Assembly: GCA_900770055.1 (NCBI GenBank)
Contig: CAAGJD010000150.1
Location: forward strand, 1 to 5,271
Source of the DNA: Acholeplasmatales bacterium
Lineage (GTDB): Bacteria > Bacillota_I > Bacilli_A > Acholeplasmatales > Anaeroplasmataceae
Length of the DNA: 5,271 bases
Direction: 5' to 3'
Each line of letters starts with the position of its first letter. The first letter of the stretch is position 1. Below are positions 1 to 5,271 of this stretch, piece by piece. A program made the position numbers and the translations under genes. The notes under the pieces are model-generated. The model searched no databases. It was not told where the DNA came from and saw only the letters and a list, made by a program, of their open reading frames with translations.

Positions 1-96
1 ACTCGTGGTATTGAATTATTTATGCAAAGATTCACTGCTGTAGTTGCAGTATTATTTGTAGCGTTAGTAATAACATCACTAATAATTCATAACTAA
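1..96 (+). CDS. secG: SecG, preprotein translocase subunit, C-terminal end (5' partial)
   Basis: The reading frame is open from base 1 and ends at TAA 94-96, giving 31 residues. They are a short polar stretch (TRGIELFMQRFT) followed by a hydrophobic helix of about 17 residues (AVVAVLFVALVITSLII) and a short HN tail. SecG is a small protein with two membrane helices that joins SecYE in the translocation channel and aids SecA-driven export. Its second helix is preceded by a loop resembling 'G-x-E-x-F-x-R-x-T', which matches what is seen. The call rests on this similarity plus the neighbours, because secG directly precedes rnr, smpB and ssrA in many Firmicutes. The N-terminal helix and the start lie outside the window. 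A hairpin terminator 9 nt after the stop separates it from rnr. Confidence 0.8.
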   Translation, partial: TRGIELFMQRFTAVVAVLFVALVITSLIIHN

Positions 97-105
97 TTGA
101 AATTG

Positions 106-133
106 TGGGATTTTACGAAATCCCATTTTTTTT
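106..133 (+). terminator. Rho-independent terminator after secG
   Basis: A perfect 8-bp stem, TGGGATTT (106-113) with AAATCCCA (118-125), closes a TACG tetraloop and is followed by eight T residues (126-133). It lies 9 nt after the SecG stop codon and should end the secG transcript, so rnr needs its own promoter. Confidence 0.9.
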
Positions 134-141
134 ATAATTTT

Positions 142-171
142 TTCAAAAAAATAAGTTAAATAGACTATTAT
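142..171 (+). promoter_or_regulatory. Candidate promoter for rnr-smpB
   Basis: TATTAT at 166-171 matches the -10 consensus at 5 of 6 bases. TTCAAA at 142-147 matches the -35 at 4 of 6, with an 18-bp spacer. Other AT-rich -10 variants overlap (for example TATATA at 172-177), so the exact element is uncertain. A promoter is expected here because the secG terminator lies just upstream and rnr begins at 209. Confidence 0.4.
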
Positions 172-197
172 TATATAGAAAGCTAAAAATAAAAGTG

Positions 198-203
198 AGG
201 TGA
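198..203 (+). promoter_or_regulatory. Ribosome binding site deciding the rnr start
   Basis: AGGTGA at 198-203 lies 5 nt before ATG 209. The longer in-frame start at GTG 200 would lie inside this Shine-Dalgarno sequence, and TTG 206 would be too close to it. ATG 209 is therefore preferred. Confidence 0.75.
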
Positions 204-208
204 TTTTG

Positions 209-2506
209 ATGATTGATAAGGATAAAATAATTAAACTATTAAGAGCTGGTAGCCTAGATTTTAATTTAATGATGAGCTTATTAGATCTAGATGAAGAGGA
301 CGAATTACTTAATATCTTAGATGAAATGATTAAAGATAATATAATTTCATATAATGAAAATAATAAAACCTACAAGCTAAATAAGGGTAATGCTCATAAG
401 CATATTACTAGGGAAGAGGCTCTAGCTATTATCAATGAACGTAAATACATTAGGACTCATGAAATAAAAGGCTTCACAAAAATACAAATTAAGGAGCTTA
501 TGGCTGAACTAAAGATTTTAGCTAAGGAAAGAATAATTGTTCATAAATTAACTTATGATATATATTCAGTAATTGAAGAGGGTATAATCTCAACTAAAAA
601 TCTTGAGTATGGATTTATTCATAATGATATAGCAAATGAAGATTATTATGTAAGAATTGATCCTACAAAAATAGCTTATAATGGTGATTTATGTCAATAT
701 TATTTTATTGATGATAGTGGTCCTAAAAAAGAAGTAGCAATTAAAAAAATATTAAAAAGAGCCAATACTCAGGTAATAGGTATATTAAAGGTTTGGGGTA
801 AAAAGTTACCTACTTATTACATAAATTCTACAATGAAAAACTTCCCTGTTAATGTTGTAGTTGATAAGGATAAGCTTAATGGTGCATCTATTGGTGATAT
901 TGTTTGTGCAGATCTTAATTATAGTGATAATGATATTTTTGGCGCAATCACTAAGGTTTTAGGTAATCCTAATGACCCTGGTATTGAAATATCACAAATT
1001 GCTTTAGAATTTGGCTTTGAAATGGAATTTAGTGATGAAACTATTAAAGAGCTTGATGATATTAAGGATTATGTTAGTGATGATGAAATAATAGGTAGAA
1101 AGGATTTTAGAAATCTTAATATTATTACTATAGATGGTGATGATTCAAAGGATTTTGATGATGCTGTATATTTAGAGAAGCTTGAAAATGGTACTTATAG
1201 CTTAGGAGTATATATTGCTGATGTTGCAGATTATGTGAAAGAAGGTACTTCACTTGATAAGGATGCTTTAAAAAGAGGCACAAGTGTATATTTAGCTGAT
1301 AGAGTTATTCCAATGCTTCCAAGAAAGCTATCTAATGGAATTTGTTCACTAAATGAAGGTGTAGATAGAAAAGCTTTAGCATGTATAATGGAGTTTGACA
1401 TTAAGGGAAAGCTTATTAATTATGATATTTGTGAATGTGTTATTAATTCACATCATCGAATGACTTATAATAATGTAAATAAAATCTTAAATGGTGATGA
1501 AAAAATAATTAATGAGTATAGTGACATTTATGAAATGTTAATTAATATGAATGAGCTTTCTAAAATATTAAGAGCATTAAGATTTAAAAAGGGTGGACTT
1601 GATTTTGATTCACCTGAATATAAATTTACTTTAAATGAGGATGGTTCACCAAAAGAAATCATTAAAAGAGATAGAAATGATAGTGAAATGCTTATTGAAG
1701 ATTTCATGCTTGCCGCAAATGAAACTGTTGCTTATCATATGAATATTATGAATTTACCTATTGTTTATAGAATTCATGAAAAGCCTGATCAAGAAAAGCT
1801 TCATACTGTCTTTGGTCAAATTGCACAAATGGGTGTAAAGGTTAAAAACATTAAAAATGATATTCATCCTAAAGAAATTCAAGGTATATTAGGTAGCATT
1901 AATGATAATCCTAATAAAGAGATTATTAATAATATGCTATTAAGAAGCATGATGAAGGCTAAATATTCAAATTTATGCTTAGGTCATTATGGACTTGCGA
2001 TGAATTATTATTGTCATTTTACATCACCAATCAGAAGATATCCTGATTTAATGACTCATAGAATGATTAAAAATCTCTTATTAAACCCTAGAGATTTAGA
2101 GGCTGATATAGTAAAATATAATCAAATAATACCAGAAATAGCCTTAAAGAATTCTCTAAGTGAGAGAAAGGCTGTTGATTGTGAAAGAGCAGTAGATGAT
2201 ATGCTATTTGCTTGGTATATGTCAAAAAGAATTAATAACAAATATGTTGGTGTTATTACTTCTATAACAGCATTTGGTATGTATGTTAAGCTTGATTTTG
2301 GTGTTGAAGGCTTATTAGCCTATAGAAATATGTATGGCTTTTATGAGTATAATGAAAAGAAAATGTGCGCTACTAATGGCATAAATTGCTATAAGCTTGG
2401 TGATAAGGTTGAAATCAAGGTTTTAAATGCTAATAAGTATGATAGGGTAATTGATTTTGGTTTAGCAGAAGAAGAGGATGATTTTTATGAAGATTATATG
2501 TACTAA
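209..2506 (+). CDS. rnr: Ribonuclease R, 3'-5' exoribonuclease
   Basis: RNase R degrades RNA processively from the 3' end, including structured RNA, and works with SmpB-tmRNA to remove non-stop mRNA. From ATG 209 the protein has 765 residues, close to the usual size. The order is: winged-helix-like N-terminal region (about 1-60), a second helix-rich segment (about 65-120), two cold-shock/OB domains (about 125-250), the RNB catalytic domain (about 295-620) and an S1 domain (about 678-752). The catalytic metal ligands are visible as D309, D315, D317 and D318 in TIDGDDSKDFDDA. The conserved TSPIRRYPDL lies at 605-614. The S1 signature is KYVGVITSITAFGMYVKL. The extra N-terminal segment places the first OB domain about 50 residues later than I recall for Bacillus subtilis. 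The C-terminus stops soon after S1 in an acidic end (EEEDDFYEDYMY), without the lysine-rich tail of enterobacterial RNase R. The last 20 nt overlap smpB. Confidence 0.97.
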   Translation: MIDKDKIIKLLRAGSLDFNLMMSLLDLDEEDELLNILDEMIKDNIISYNENNKTYKLNKGNAHKHITREEALAIINERKYIRTHEIKGFTKIQIKELMAELKILAKERIIVHKLTYDIYSVIEEGIISTKNLEYGFIHNDIANEDYYVRIDPTKIAYNGDLCQYYFIDDSGPKKEVAIKKILKRANTQVIGILKVWGKKLPTYYINSTMKNFPVNVVVDKDKLNGASIGDIVCADLNYSDNDIFGAITKVLGNPNDPGIEISQIALEFGFEMEFSDETIKELDDIKDYVSDDEIIGRKDFRNLNIITIDGDDSKDFDDAVYLEKLENGTYSLGVYIADVADYVKEGTSLDKDALKRGTSVYLADRVIPMLPRKLSNGICSLNEGVDRKALACIMEFDIKGKLINYDICECVINSHHRMTYNNVNKILNGDEKIINEYSDIYEMLINMNELSKILRALRFKKGGLDFDSPEYKFTLNEDGSPKEIIKRDRNDSEMLIEDFMLAANETVAYHMNIMNLPIVYRIHEKPDQEKLHTVFGQIAQMGVKVKNIKNDIHPKEIQGILGSINDNPNKEIINNMLLRSMMKAKYSNLCLGHYGLAMNYYCHFTSPIRRYPDLMTHRMIKNLLLNPRDLEADIVKYNQIIPEIALKNSLSERKAVDCERAVDDMLFAWYMSKRINNKYVGVITSITAFGMYVKLDFGVEGLLAYRNMYGFYEYNEKKMCATNGINCYKLGDKVEIKVLNANKYDRVIDFGLAEEEDDFYEDYMY

Positions 2507-2939
2507 TAAAAAAGCTAATTTTGAATATTTTATTTTAGAAAGATATGAAGCAGGTATAAAGCTTAAGGGTACAGAAATTAAATCAATAAGAGAAGGTAAA
2601 TGTAATATTAATGATGCGTATATTATTATGAAAAATAATAGACCGTATTTACTTAATATGCATATTTCTAAATATGATCATGGTAATATTTTTAACCATG
2701 ATGAAAATAGAACTAGAGAATTATTATTACATAAGCATGAAGCAATTAAGCTAGCTAATAAAATCAAACTAGATGGTCTTACATTAGTAGCATTAAAAGC
2801 ATATTTTGAAGGTTCACTTGTAAAAATAGAAATAGGACTTGCGAGAGGTAAAAAGCTTCAAGATAAGCGTGAAACAATTAAAGAAAGAGATTCAAAAAGA
2901 AGTATCGAAAGAGACTATAAAAATAATAGTAGATACTAG
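2487..2939 (+). CDS. smpB: SmpB, SsrA-binding protein
   Basis: SmpB binds the tRNA-like domain of tmRNA, delivers it to the A site of stalled ribosomes, and places its C-terminal tail in the empty mRNA channel. The 150 residues fit the family length. Visible family motifs are the N-terminal 'NKKANFEYFILERYEAGIKLKGTEIKSIREGK', given here only as a match around residues 6-37 with Y20, E21, G23, G28, T29, E30 and K32, the LLLHK segment, and the tail GLARGKKLQDKRETIKERD. ATG 2487 is preferred over in-frame ATG 2478. The Shine-Dalgarno sequence AGAGG (2473-2477) directly abuts 2478 but lies 9 nt before 2487, and starting with MKIICTNKKA fits the family. The start lies inside rnr, 20 nt before that gene's stop, which indicates translational coupling. 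ssrA, the RNA partner, follows 45 nt after the stop codon. Confidence 0.97.
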   Translation: MKIICTNKKANFEYFILERYEAGIKLKGTEIKSIREGKCNINDAYIIMKNNRPYLLNMHISKYDHGNIFNHDENRTRELLLHKHEAIKLANKIKLDGLTLVALKAYFEGSLVKIEIGLARGKKLQDKRETIKERDSKRSIERDYKNNSRY

Positions 2940-2949
2940 AAAATAAAAA

Positions 2950-2979
2950 TAATTGTGCTATAATCAATATGCACAATTA
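2950..2979. repeat. Perfect 9-bp inverted repeat around the ssrA -10 box
   Basis: TAATTGTGC (2950-2958) and GCACAATTA (2971-2979) are exact reverse complements separated by 12 bp. The spacer starts with the TATAAT box. No T-run follows on the + strand, so it is not a typical terminator for smpB. Read on the - strand, an A/T stretch (ATTTTTATTTT) follows, but no - strand gene is seen that would need ending. It could be an operator, or a hairpin in rnr-smpB read-through RNA just ahead of the mature tmRNA end. Confidence 0.8.
2956..2964 (+). promoter_or_regulatory. Extended -10 promoter of ssrA
   Basis: TGCTATAAT at 2956-2964 is a perfect TATAAT preceded by the TGn extension. The -35 region about 17 bp upstream (around 2936-2941) has no good TTGACA match, which is common for extended -10 promoters. 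Transcription would begin near 2971, leaving a leader of about 14 nt to be removed before the mature tmRNA 5' end at 2985. Confidence 0.75.
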
Positions 2980-2984
2980 AACAT

Positions 2985-3369
2985 GGGGCTGTTTTAGGAT
3001 TCGCCGTGATTGTTGAAGATATATAAGCACGTAGTGGTAGGCCACTTTAAAAACGTCGAGGTTTAAATAACCGCAAACAATACTCATTTATTTGCACGCG
3101 CTAACAATATGAGCGCTGCATACGCTTGCTAATAATAATATAAGCGGCTCTCCCTATTAGTTTCCTATGCTAGTAGGCTAGAGTTTCACTACAGTAGGAT
3201 ATATCAATCTTGTGCTACTCTAACAAGAATTGATGAATTTAATAGAGTGTAGCTAGCTTTTGGGTTGTCTATTCCCTTAGGGCTAGTGAAATTTTAGGAT
3301 AGACTAAACGTGTAGAAAGTATATTGGATATTGTTGCGTACGGGAGTTCGAGTCTCCCCAGCTCCACCA
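2985..3369 (+). ncRNA. ssrA: tmRNA (transfer-messenger RNA)
   Basis: tmRNA is charged with alanine, enters stalled ribosomes with SmpB and supplies a short reading frame that tags the unfinished protein. The one-piece molecule is 385 nt with encoded CCA (3367-3369). The acceptor stem pairs GGGGCTG (2985-2991) with CAGCTCC (3359-3365). Its third pair is G2987-U3363, the G3-U70 identity element of alanyl-tRNA synthetase. The T arm is GGGAG/CTCCC (3342-3346/3354-3358) around TTCGAGT. The ACTAAACGTGTAGA segment (3303-3316) is typical of the 3' half. A pseudoknot can be drawn: stem 3203-3213 with 3223-3234, its loop GCTACTCTA (3214-3222) pairing with TAGAG (3243-3247) and TAGC (3250-3253). The tag frame most likely resumes at GCA 3073, after AAATAACC, and stops at TAA 3130, with further TAA codons at 3133 and 3136. 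One base of the usual GGATTCGAC motif differs (GGATTCGCC, 2997-3005). Confidence 0.97.
3073..3132 (+). other. tmRNA tag-peptide reading frame
   Basis: Starting at GCA 3073 the frame encodes ANNTHLFARANNMSAAYAC (19 residues), then TAA. The other two frames give unlikely tags: one stops after about nine codons in CTR, and the other reads QTILIYLHALTI before TGA. The context before GCA (TTTAAATAACC) and the ANN beginning resemble other Firmicutes tags. The length and the -AYAC end do not. Frame choice is inferred from sequence, not proven. Confidence 0.7.
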
Positions 3370-3382
3370 AAAAGAAAGCAAT

Positions 3383-3421
3383 GCTTTGATACAGCAGAAA
3401 TGCTGCATCAGAGCTTTTTTT
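3383..3421 (+). terminator. Rho-independent terminator of ssrA
   Basis: GCTTTGAT (3383-3390) pairs with ATCAGAGC (3407-3414), including one G-U pair. After one A-C mismatch, CAGCA (3392-3396) pairs with TGCTG (3401-3405) around a GAAA tetraloop. Seven T residues follow (3415-3421). It begins 14 nt after the CCA end of tmRNA. A small competing hairpin, AAAGC (3375-3379) with GCTTT (3383-3387), would share the left arm. Confidence 0.93.
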
Positions 3422-3495
3422 ATGCATTTTTGAGCTTTTTTGGCATATTTTGTAGCTTTTTGAGTTGAAAATTAAGCGTTTAAAGTGTATTTGCC
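3412..3495. repeat. Degenerate 21-bp phased AGC-T-tract repeat
   Basis: AGC followed by a T-tract begins at 3412, 3433 and 3454, exactly 21 bp apart. A decayed fourth unit (AGCGTTT) begins at 3475. The first unit is the end of the ssrA terminator. A spacing of 21 bp is about two helical turns, so the T-tracts fall on the same face of the DNA, the usual arrangement for intrinsic bending. It may also be a decayed duplication of the terminator tail. Confidence 0.5.
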
Positions 3496-3510
3496 TCATT
3501 TTCAAAATTA

Positions 3511-3629
3511 ACTGTAAAACGAAAGGTGCTACTGTTTAACGAAAGACCCCTACTGTAAAACGAAAGGTAGGTACTGTTTAACGAAAGGTGCTACTGTTAA
3601 ACGATAGGTACTACTGTAAAACGAAAGGT
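3511..3629. repeat. Array of six 20-21 bp direct repeats (iteron-like)
   Basis: Six head-to-tail copies start at 3511, 3531, 3552, 3573, 3593 and 3613, with periods of 20, 21, 21, 20 and 20 bp. The shared core is ACTGTwwAACGAAAGGT. Copies 1, 3 and 6 have ACTGTAAAAC, copies 2 and 4 have ACTGTTTAAC, and copy 5 has ACTGTTAAAC with GATAGGT. Copy 2 ends GAAAGACCCCT instead of GAAAGGT. The gaps between cores are only 3-4 bp, far too short for CRISPR spacers. The array ends 7 bp before a candidate -35 box. It could be operators for the downstream helix-turn-helix protein, replication-type iterons, or the repeated end of a lost mobile element (multiple terminal repeats as in IS21-type elements). The repeats are certain; the function is unknown. 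Confidence 0.95.
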
Positions 3630-3635
3630 CGAAAC

Positions 3636-3668
3636 TTGTTGCTAAAAGTGAGTAGTTTATGATAAAAT
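3636..3668 (+). promoter_or_regulatory. Candidate promoter for the HTH-hsdM operon
   Basis: Two overlapping readings are possible. TTGTTG (3636-3641) with TATGAT (3658-3663) has a 16-bp spacer. TTGCTA (3639-3644) with TAAAAT (3663-3668) has an 18-bp spacer. Each -10 matches consensus at 5 of 6. The position right after the repeat array and 27-37 bp before the first gene fits a promoter controlled from the array. Confidence 0.5.
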
Positions 3669-3694
3669 AATAGTAAATGTTGGAGGCATATTTT

Positions 3695-3889
3695 ATGATC
3701 AACTACGCACAAAAAATAAAGGAATATAGAGAACGAAAGTTTCTTACTCAGGTTGAATTGGCTGAGCTTTTAGGTGTTGGTAAATCATCAATAACACGTT
3801 GGGAAAATGGTCAATTTGAGCCTACAATGAAAATAAAGAAGAAATTATACCAGTTATTTATTGAAGCTGGAATGAAAGTAGAGGATTAA
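3695..3889 (+). CDS. Small XRE-family helix-turn-helix protein, probable regulator of the adjacent hsdM
   Basis: The 64-residue protein is almost entirely one Cro/C1-type DNA-binding domain. The helix-turn-helix reads TQVELAELLGVGKSSITRWE (about residues 18-37), followed by NGQFEPTMKIKKKL, the usual third helix and turn of this family. No second domain, membrane segment or signal is seen. ATG 3695 is chosen because TGGAGG (3681-3686) lies 8 nt upstream. The in-frame ATG 3677 would lie before this ribosome binding site and has no good site of its own. The gene ends 6 nt before hsdM, and its last codons carry the hsdM ribosome binding site, so the two are almost surely co-transcribed and coupled. 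By analogy with the control proteins of type II restriction-modification systems it may time expression of the operon and may bind the repeats at 3511-3629. That role is inference. Confidence 0.85.
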   Translation: MINYAQKIKEYRERKFLTQVELAELLGVGKSSITRWENGQFEPTMKIKKKLYQLFIEAGMKVED

Positions 3890-3895
3890 TTTATA

Positions 3896-5271
3896 ATGAG
3901 TGATTTAAGAACCAAAATAGATATGTTATGGGATGATGAACCTATTGATGTTACAGCTGAAGCTAACTTTATTTGGAGTATTGCTAATAAACTAAGAGGA
4001 ACATACATGCCAGATAAATATGGTGATGTAATTATTCCTATGACAATCTTAAGAAGATTCGAATGCGCATTATCCCGCACAAAGAATAAAGTTGTACAAG
4101 CATATGAGAAAAACCCAACTTTACCTGCTCAGGCTTTAGAAAAGATGGCAGGCTTTCAATTCTACAATACTAGTCATTATGACTTGAAAGAACTTCAAAA
4201 TGAATCAGACAAATTGGCAGAGAATTTTACTAATTACGTTGAGGGATTTTCTTCTAATGTTCAGGATATATTTAAACAATTAAAACTTTCCGACCACATT
4301 AAGACCATGGATGAAGGAGGTTGTTTATTAACTGTTGTTAAAGCATTTTCTGAACTTGACCTTGATCCTACTACATATGATTCGATTAAGATGGGATATA
4401 TATTTGAAAATCTTATCGGTAGATTCTTTCAAAATGTTGAAGCTGGACAGTATTATACAGGTAGAGATATTATTAAATGTTTAGTTTCAATTCTTACTGC
4501 TGAAGGTTGCGATGATATTTTTGAAGACCATAAGGTTATAACTGTTTGTGACCAAGCATGTGGAACAGGTGGAATGCTTTCAACAGCTTACTCCTATTTA
4601 AAAAGGATTAATCCATCTGCAGATGTTAGACTTTTTGGACAAGAATTTATGGGACCATCTTATGCTATTGGACTGGCTGAAATGTTGATAAAAGGACAAG
4701 ATGCAAGAAACTTTAGACATGCAGACACTTTTAAAGAAGATTGTTTCAAGAATACAAAAATGCGATTCGTTATTGAAAACCCTCCTTTTGGTACTCCTTG
4801 GAGTGGAAAAGATGCTAAAGAAGGCCAAGAAAAAGCAGTAAAAGATGAACACGACAAAGCTGCAACAGGAAATTCAAGATGGGGAGCAGGTCTTCCTAGT
4901 GGTGGAGATAGCCAACTTATCTTCATGCAGTCGGCTATAGATAAAATGGATGATAAAGTAGGTAGAGCAGCAATTATTGAGAATGGATCACCTTTATTCA
5001 CTGGGGCGACTGCTTCAGGTGAAAGTCAGATTAGAAGATGGATGATAGAACATGATTTAATTGAAGCAATTATTGCCCTGCCAGTTGATTTGTTCTACAA
5101 TACAGGTATACAAACTTATGTATGGATTCTTTCTAAAAATAAAAGAAAAGAAAGAAAAGGGAAGATACAACTTATTGATGCTTCATCAATCTATCATAAA
5201 CTACGTAAAGGCCTTGGATATAAGAAGAATGAATTATCACCAGATGATAGAAAAAAGATAACTGAATTATA
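3896..5271 (+). CDS. hsdM: HsdM, type I restriction-modification N6-adenine DNA methyltransferase subunit (3' partial)
   Basis: HsdM transfers a methyl group from S-adenosylmethionine to adenine in the target chosen by HsdS, protecting host DNA, and is also part of the HsdR-containing nuclease complex. The frame is open from ATG 3896 to the window end, giving 458 residues without a stop; full-length relatives are somewhat longer. The N-terminal helical domain (about 20-160) contains IIPMTILRRFE. The methyltransferase domain follows. It has the AdoMet motif CDQACGTGGML (218-228, with Q where P is more usual), FGQE (acidic E250) and the catalytic NPPF (295-298). The segments SGGDSQLIFMQ (335-345) and DLFYNTGIQTYVWILSK (398-414) are typical of the family. 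The ribosome binding site AGAGGA (3880-3885) lies 10 nt upstream, inside the end of the HTH gene. Catalytic motifs look intact. hsdS and hsdR are expected further right but are not in the window. Confidence 0.96.
   Translation, partial: MSDLRTKIDMLWDDEPIDVTAEANFIWSIANKLRGTYMPDKYGDVIIPMTILRRFECALSRTKNKVVQAYEKNPTLPAQALEKMAGFQFYNTSHYDLKELQNESDKLAENFTNYVEGFSSNVQDIFKQLKLSDHIKTMDEGGCLLTVVKAFSELDLDPTTYDSIKMGYIFENLIGRFFQNVEAGQYYTGRDIIKCLVSILTAEGCDDIFEDHKVITVCDQACGTGGMLSTAYSYLKRINPSADVRLFGQEFMGPSYAIGLAEMLIKGQDARNFRHADTFKEDCFKNTKMRFVIENPPFGTPWSGKDAKEGQEKAVKDEHDKAATGNSRWGAGLPSGGDSQLIFMQSAIDKMDDKVGRAAIIENGSPLFTGATASGESQIRRWMIEHDLIEAIIALPVDLFYNTGIQTYVWILSKNKRKERKGKIQLIDASSIYHKLRKGLGYKKNELSPDDRKKITEL

Larger units (their letters stand above)
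3422..3694. other. Non-coding region between ssrA and the restriction-modification module
   Basis: No convincing gene is seen on either strand in these roughly 270 bp. The region holds the phased T-tracts, an 8-bp inverted repeat (TTGAAAAT 3465-3472, ATTTTCAA 3498-3505), the six-copy direct repeat array and a candidate promoter. The loop between the inverted arms is 25 nt, so that hairpin may be chance in such AT-rich DNA. Confidence 0.7.

Noticed and set aside
200..208. Upstream GTG/TTG starts for rnr
   Set aside because: GTG 200 lies within the ribosome binding site AGGTGA, and TTG 206 is too close to it. ATG 209 has correct spacing.
3341..3369. Attachment-site duplication of the tmRNA 3' end
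   Set aside because: Only one copy of this segment occurs in the window, so an att pair cannot be shown.
3269..3505. A 78-codon open frame on the - strand
   Set aside because: It runs antisense through the tmRNA 3' half, its terminator and the T-tracts. Such frames are a frequent false call opposite ssrA, and no family features are seen.
3511..3629. CRISPR array
   Set aside because: Copies are spaced by only 3-4 bp with no unique spacers, and no cas gene is seen.
3677..3694. Upstream ATG 3677 for the HTH protein
   Set aside because: The strong TGGAGG site lies downstream of this ATG and is correctly placed only for ATG 3695.
3886..4080. A 64-codon open frame on the - strand
   Set aside because: It is wholly opposite the start of hsdM, whose sense frame is clearly coding.
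4598..5001. Two overlapping - strand open frames (4598-4852 and 4660-5001)
   Set aside because: Both lie opposite the methyltransferase core of hsdM, including the NPPF motif. They are shadows of that gene.
5061..5261. A 66-codon + strand open frame
   Set aside because: It lies in another frame inside hsdM, whose own frame stays open and shows family motifs through this stretch. There is no sign of a frameshift.

Overview
The window is AT-rich DNA from a low-GC Gram-positive bacterium (Firmicutes/Bacillota, possibly an Erysipelotrichia- or Mollicutes-related lineage; the finer placement is inference). The evidence is the gene order secG-rnr-smpB-ssrA, strong AGGTGA/GGAGG-type ribosome binding sites, T-tract terminators and codon use dominated by A/T-ending codons. 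Tryptophan is encoded by TGG and no in-frame TGA occurs in the genes read here, so nothing calls for a non-standard code.

Left part (1-3421): a conserved housekeeping block for protein export and ribosome rescue. It opens with the C-terminal end of SecG (1-96), which is closed off by a rho-independent terminator. Next come rnr (RNase R, 209-2506) and smpB (2487-2939), which overlap by 20 nt and are probably translationally coupled. The tmRNA gene ssrA (2985-3369) has its own extended -10 promoter and a strong terminator. SmpB and tmRNA together rescue stalled ribosomes and tag the nascent peptide, and RNase R degrades the non-stop mRNA, so the three genes serve one pathway. The tmRNA is complete: it has an acceptor stem with the G3-U70 alanine identity pair, a T arm, an encoded CCA and a recognisable pseudoknot. 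Its inferred tag peptide is unusually long and ends in Tyr-Ala-Cys instead of the usual Leu-Ala-Ala type end.

Middle part (3422-3694): a non-coding stretch of about 270 bp with two kinds of periodic structure. First are T-tracts spaced exactly 21 bp apart (about 3412-3495). Second is a tandem array of six 20-21 bp direct repeats with core ACTGTwwAACGAAAGGT (3511-3629). The array ends just before a plausible promoter.

Right part (3695-5271): a probable accessory module. A 64-residue XRE-type helix-turn-helix protein is followed after 6 nt by hsdM, the N6-adenine methyltransferase subunit of a type I restriction-modification system, which runs off the window's right end. Its position directly behind ssrA, a common integration site for mobile islands, suggests acquired DNA, but no integrase or second attachment copy lies in the window. 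The repeat array in front of a small DNA-binding protein and a restriction-modification operon is the least explained feature here.
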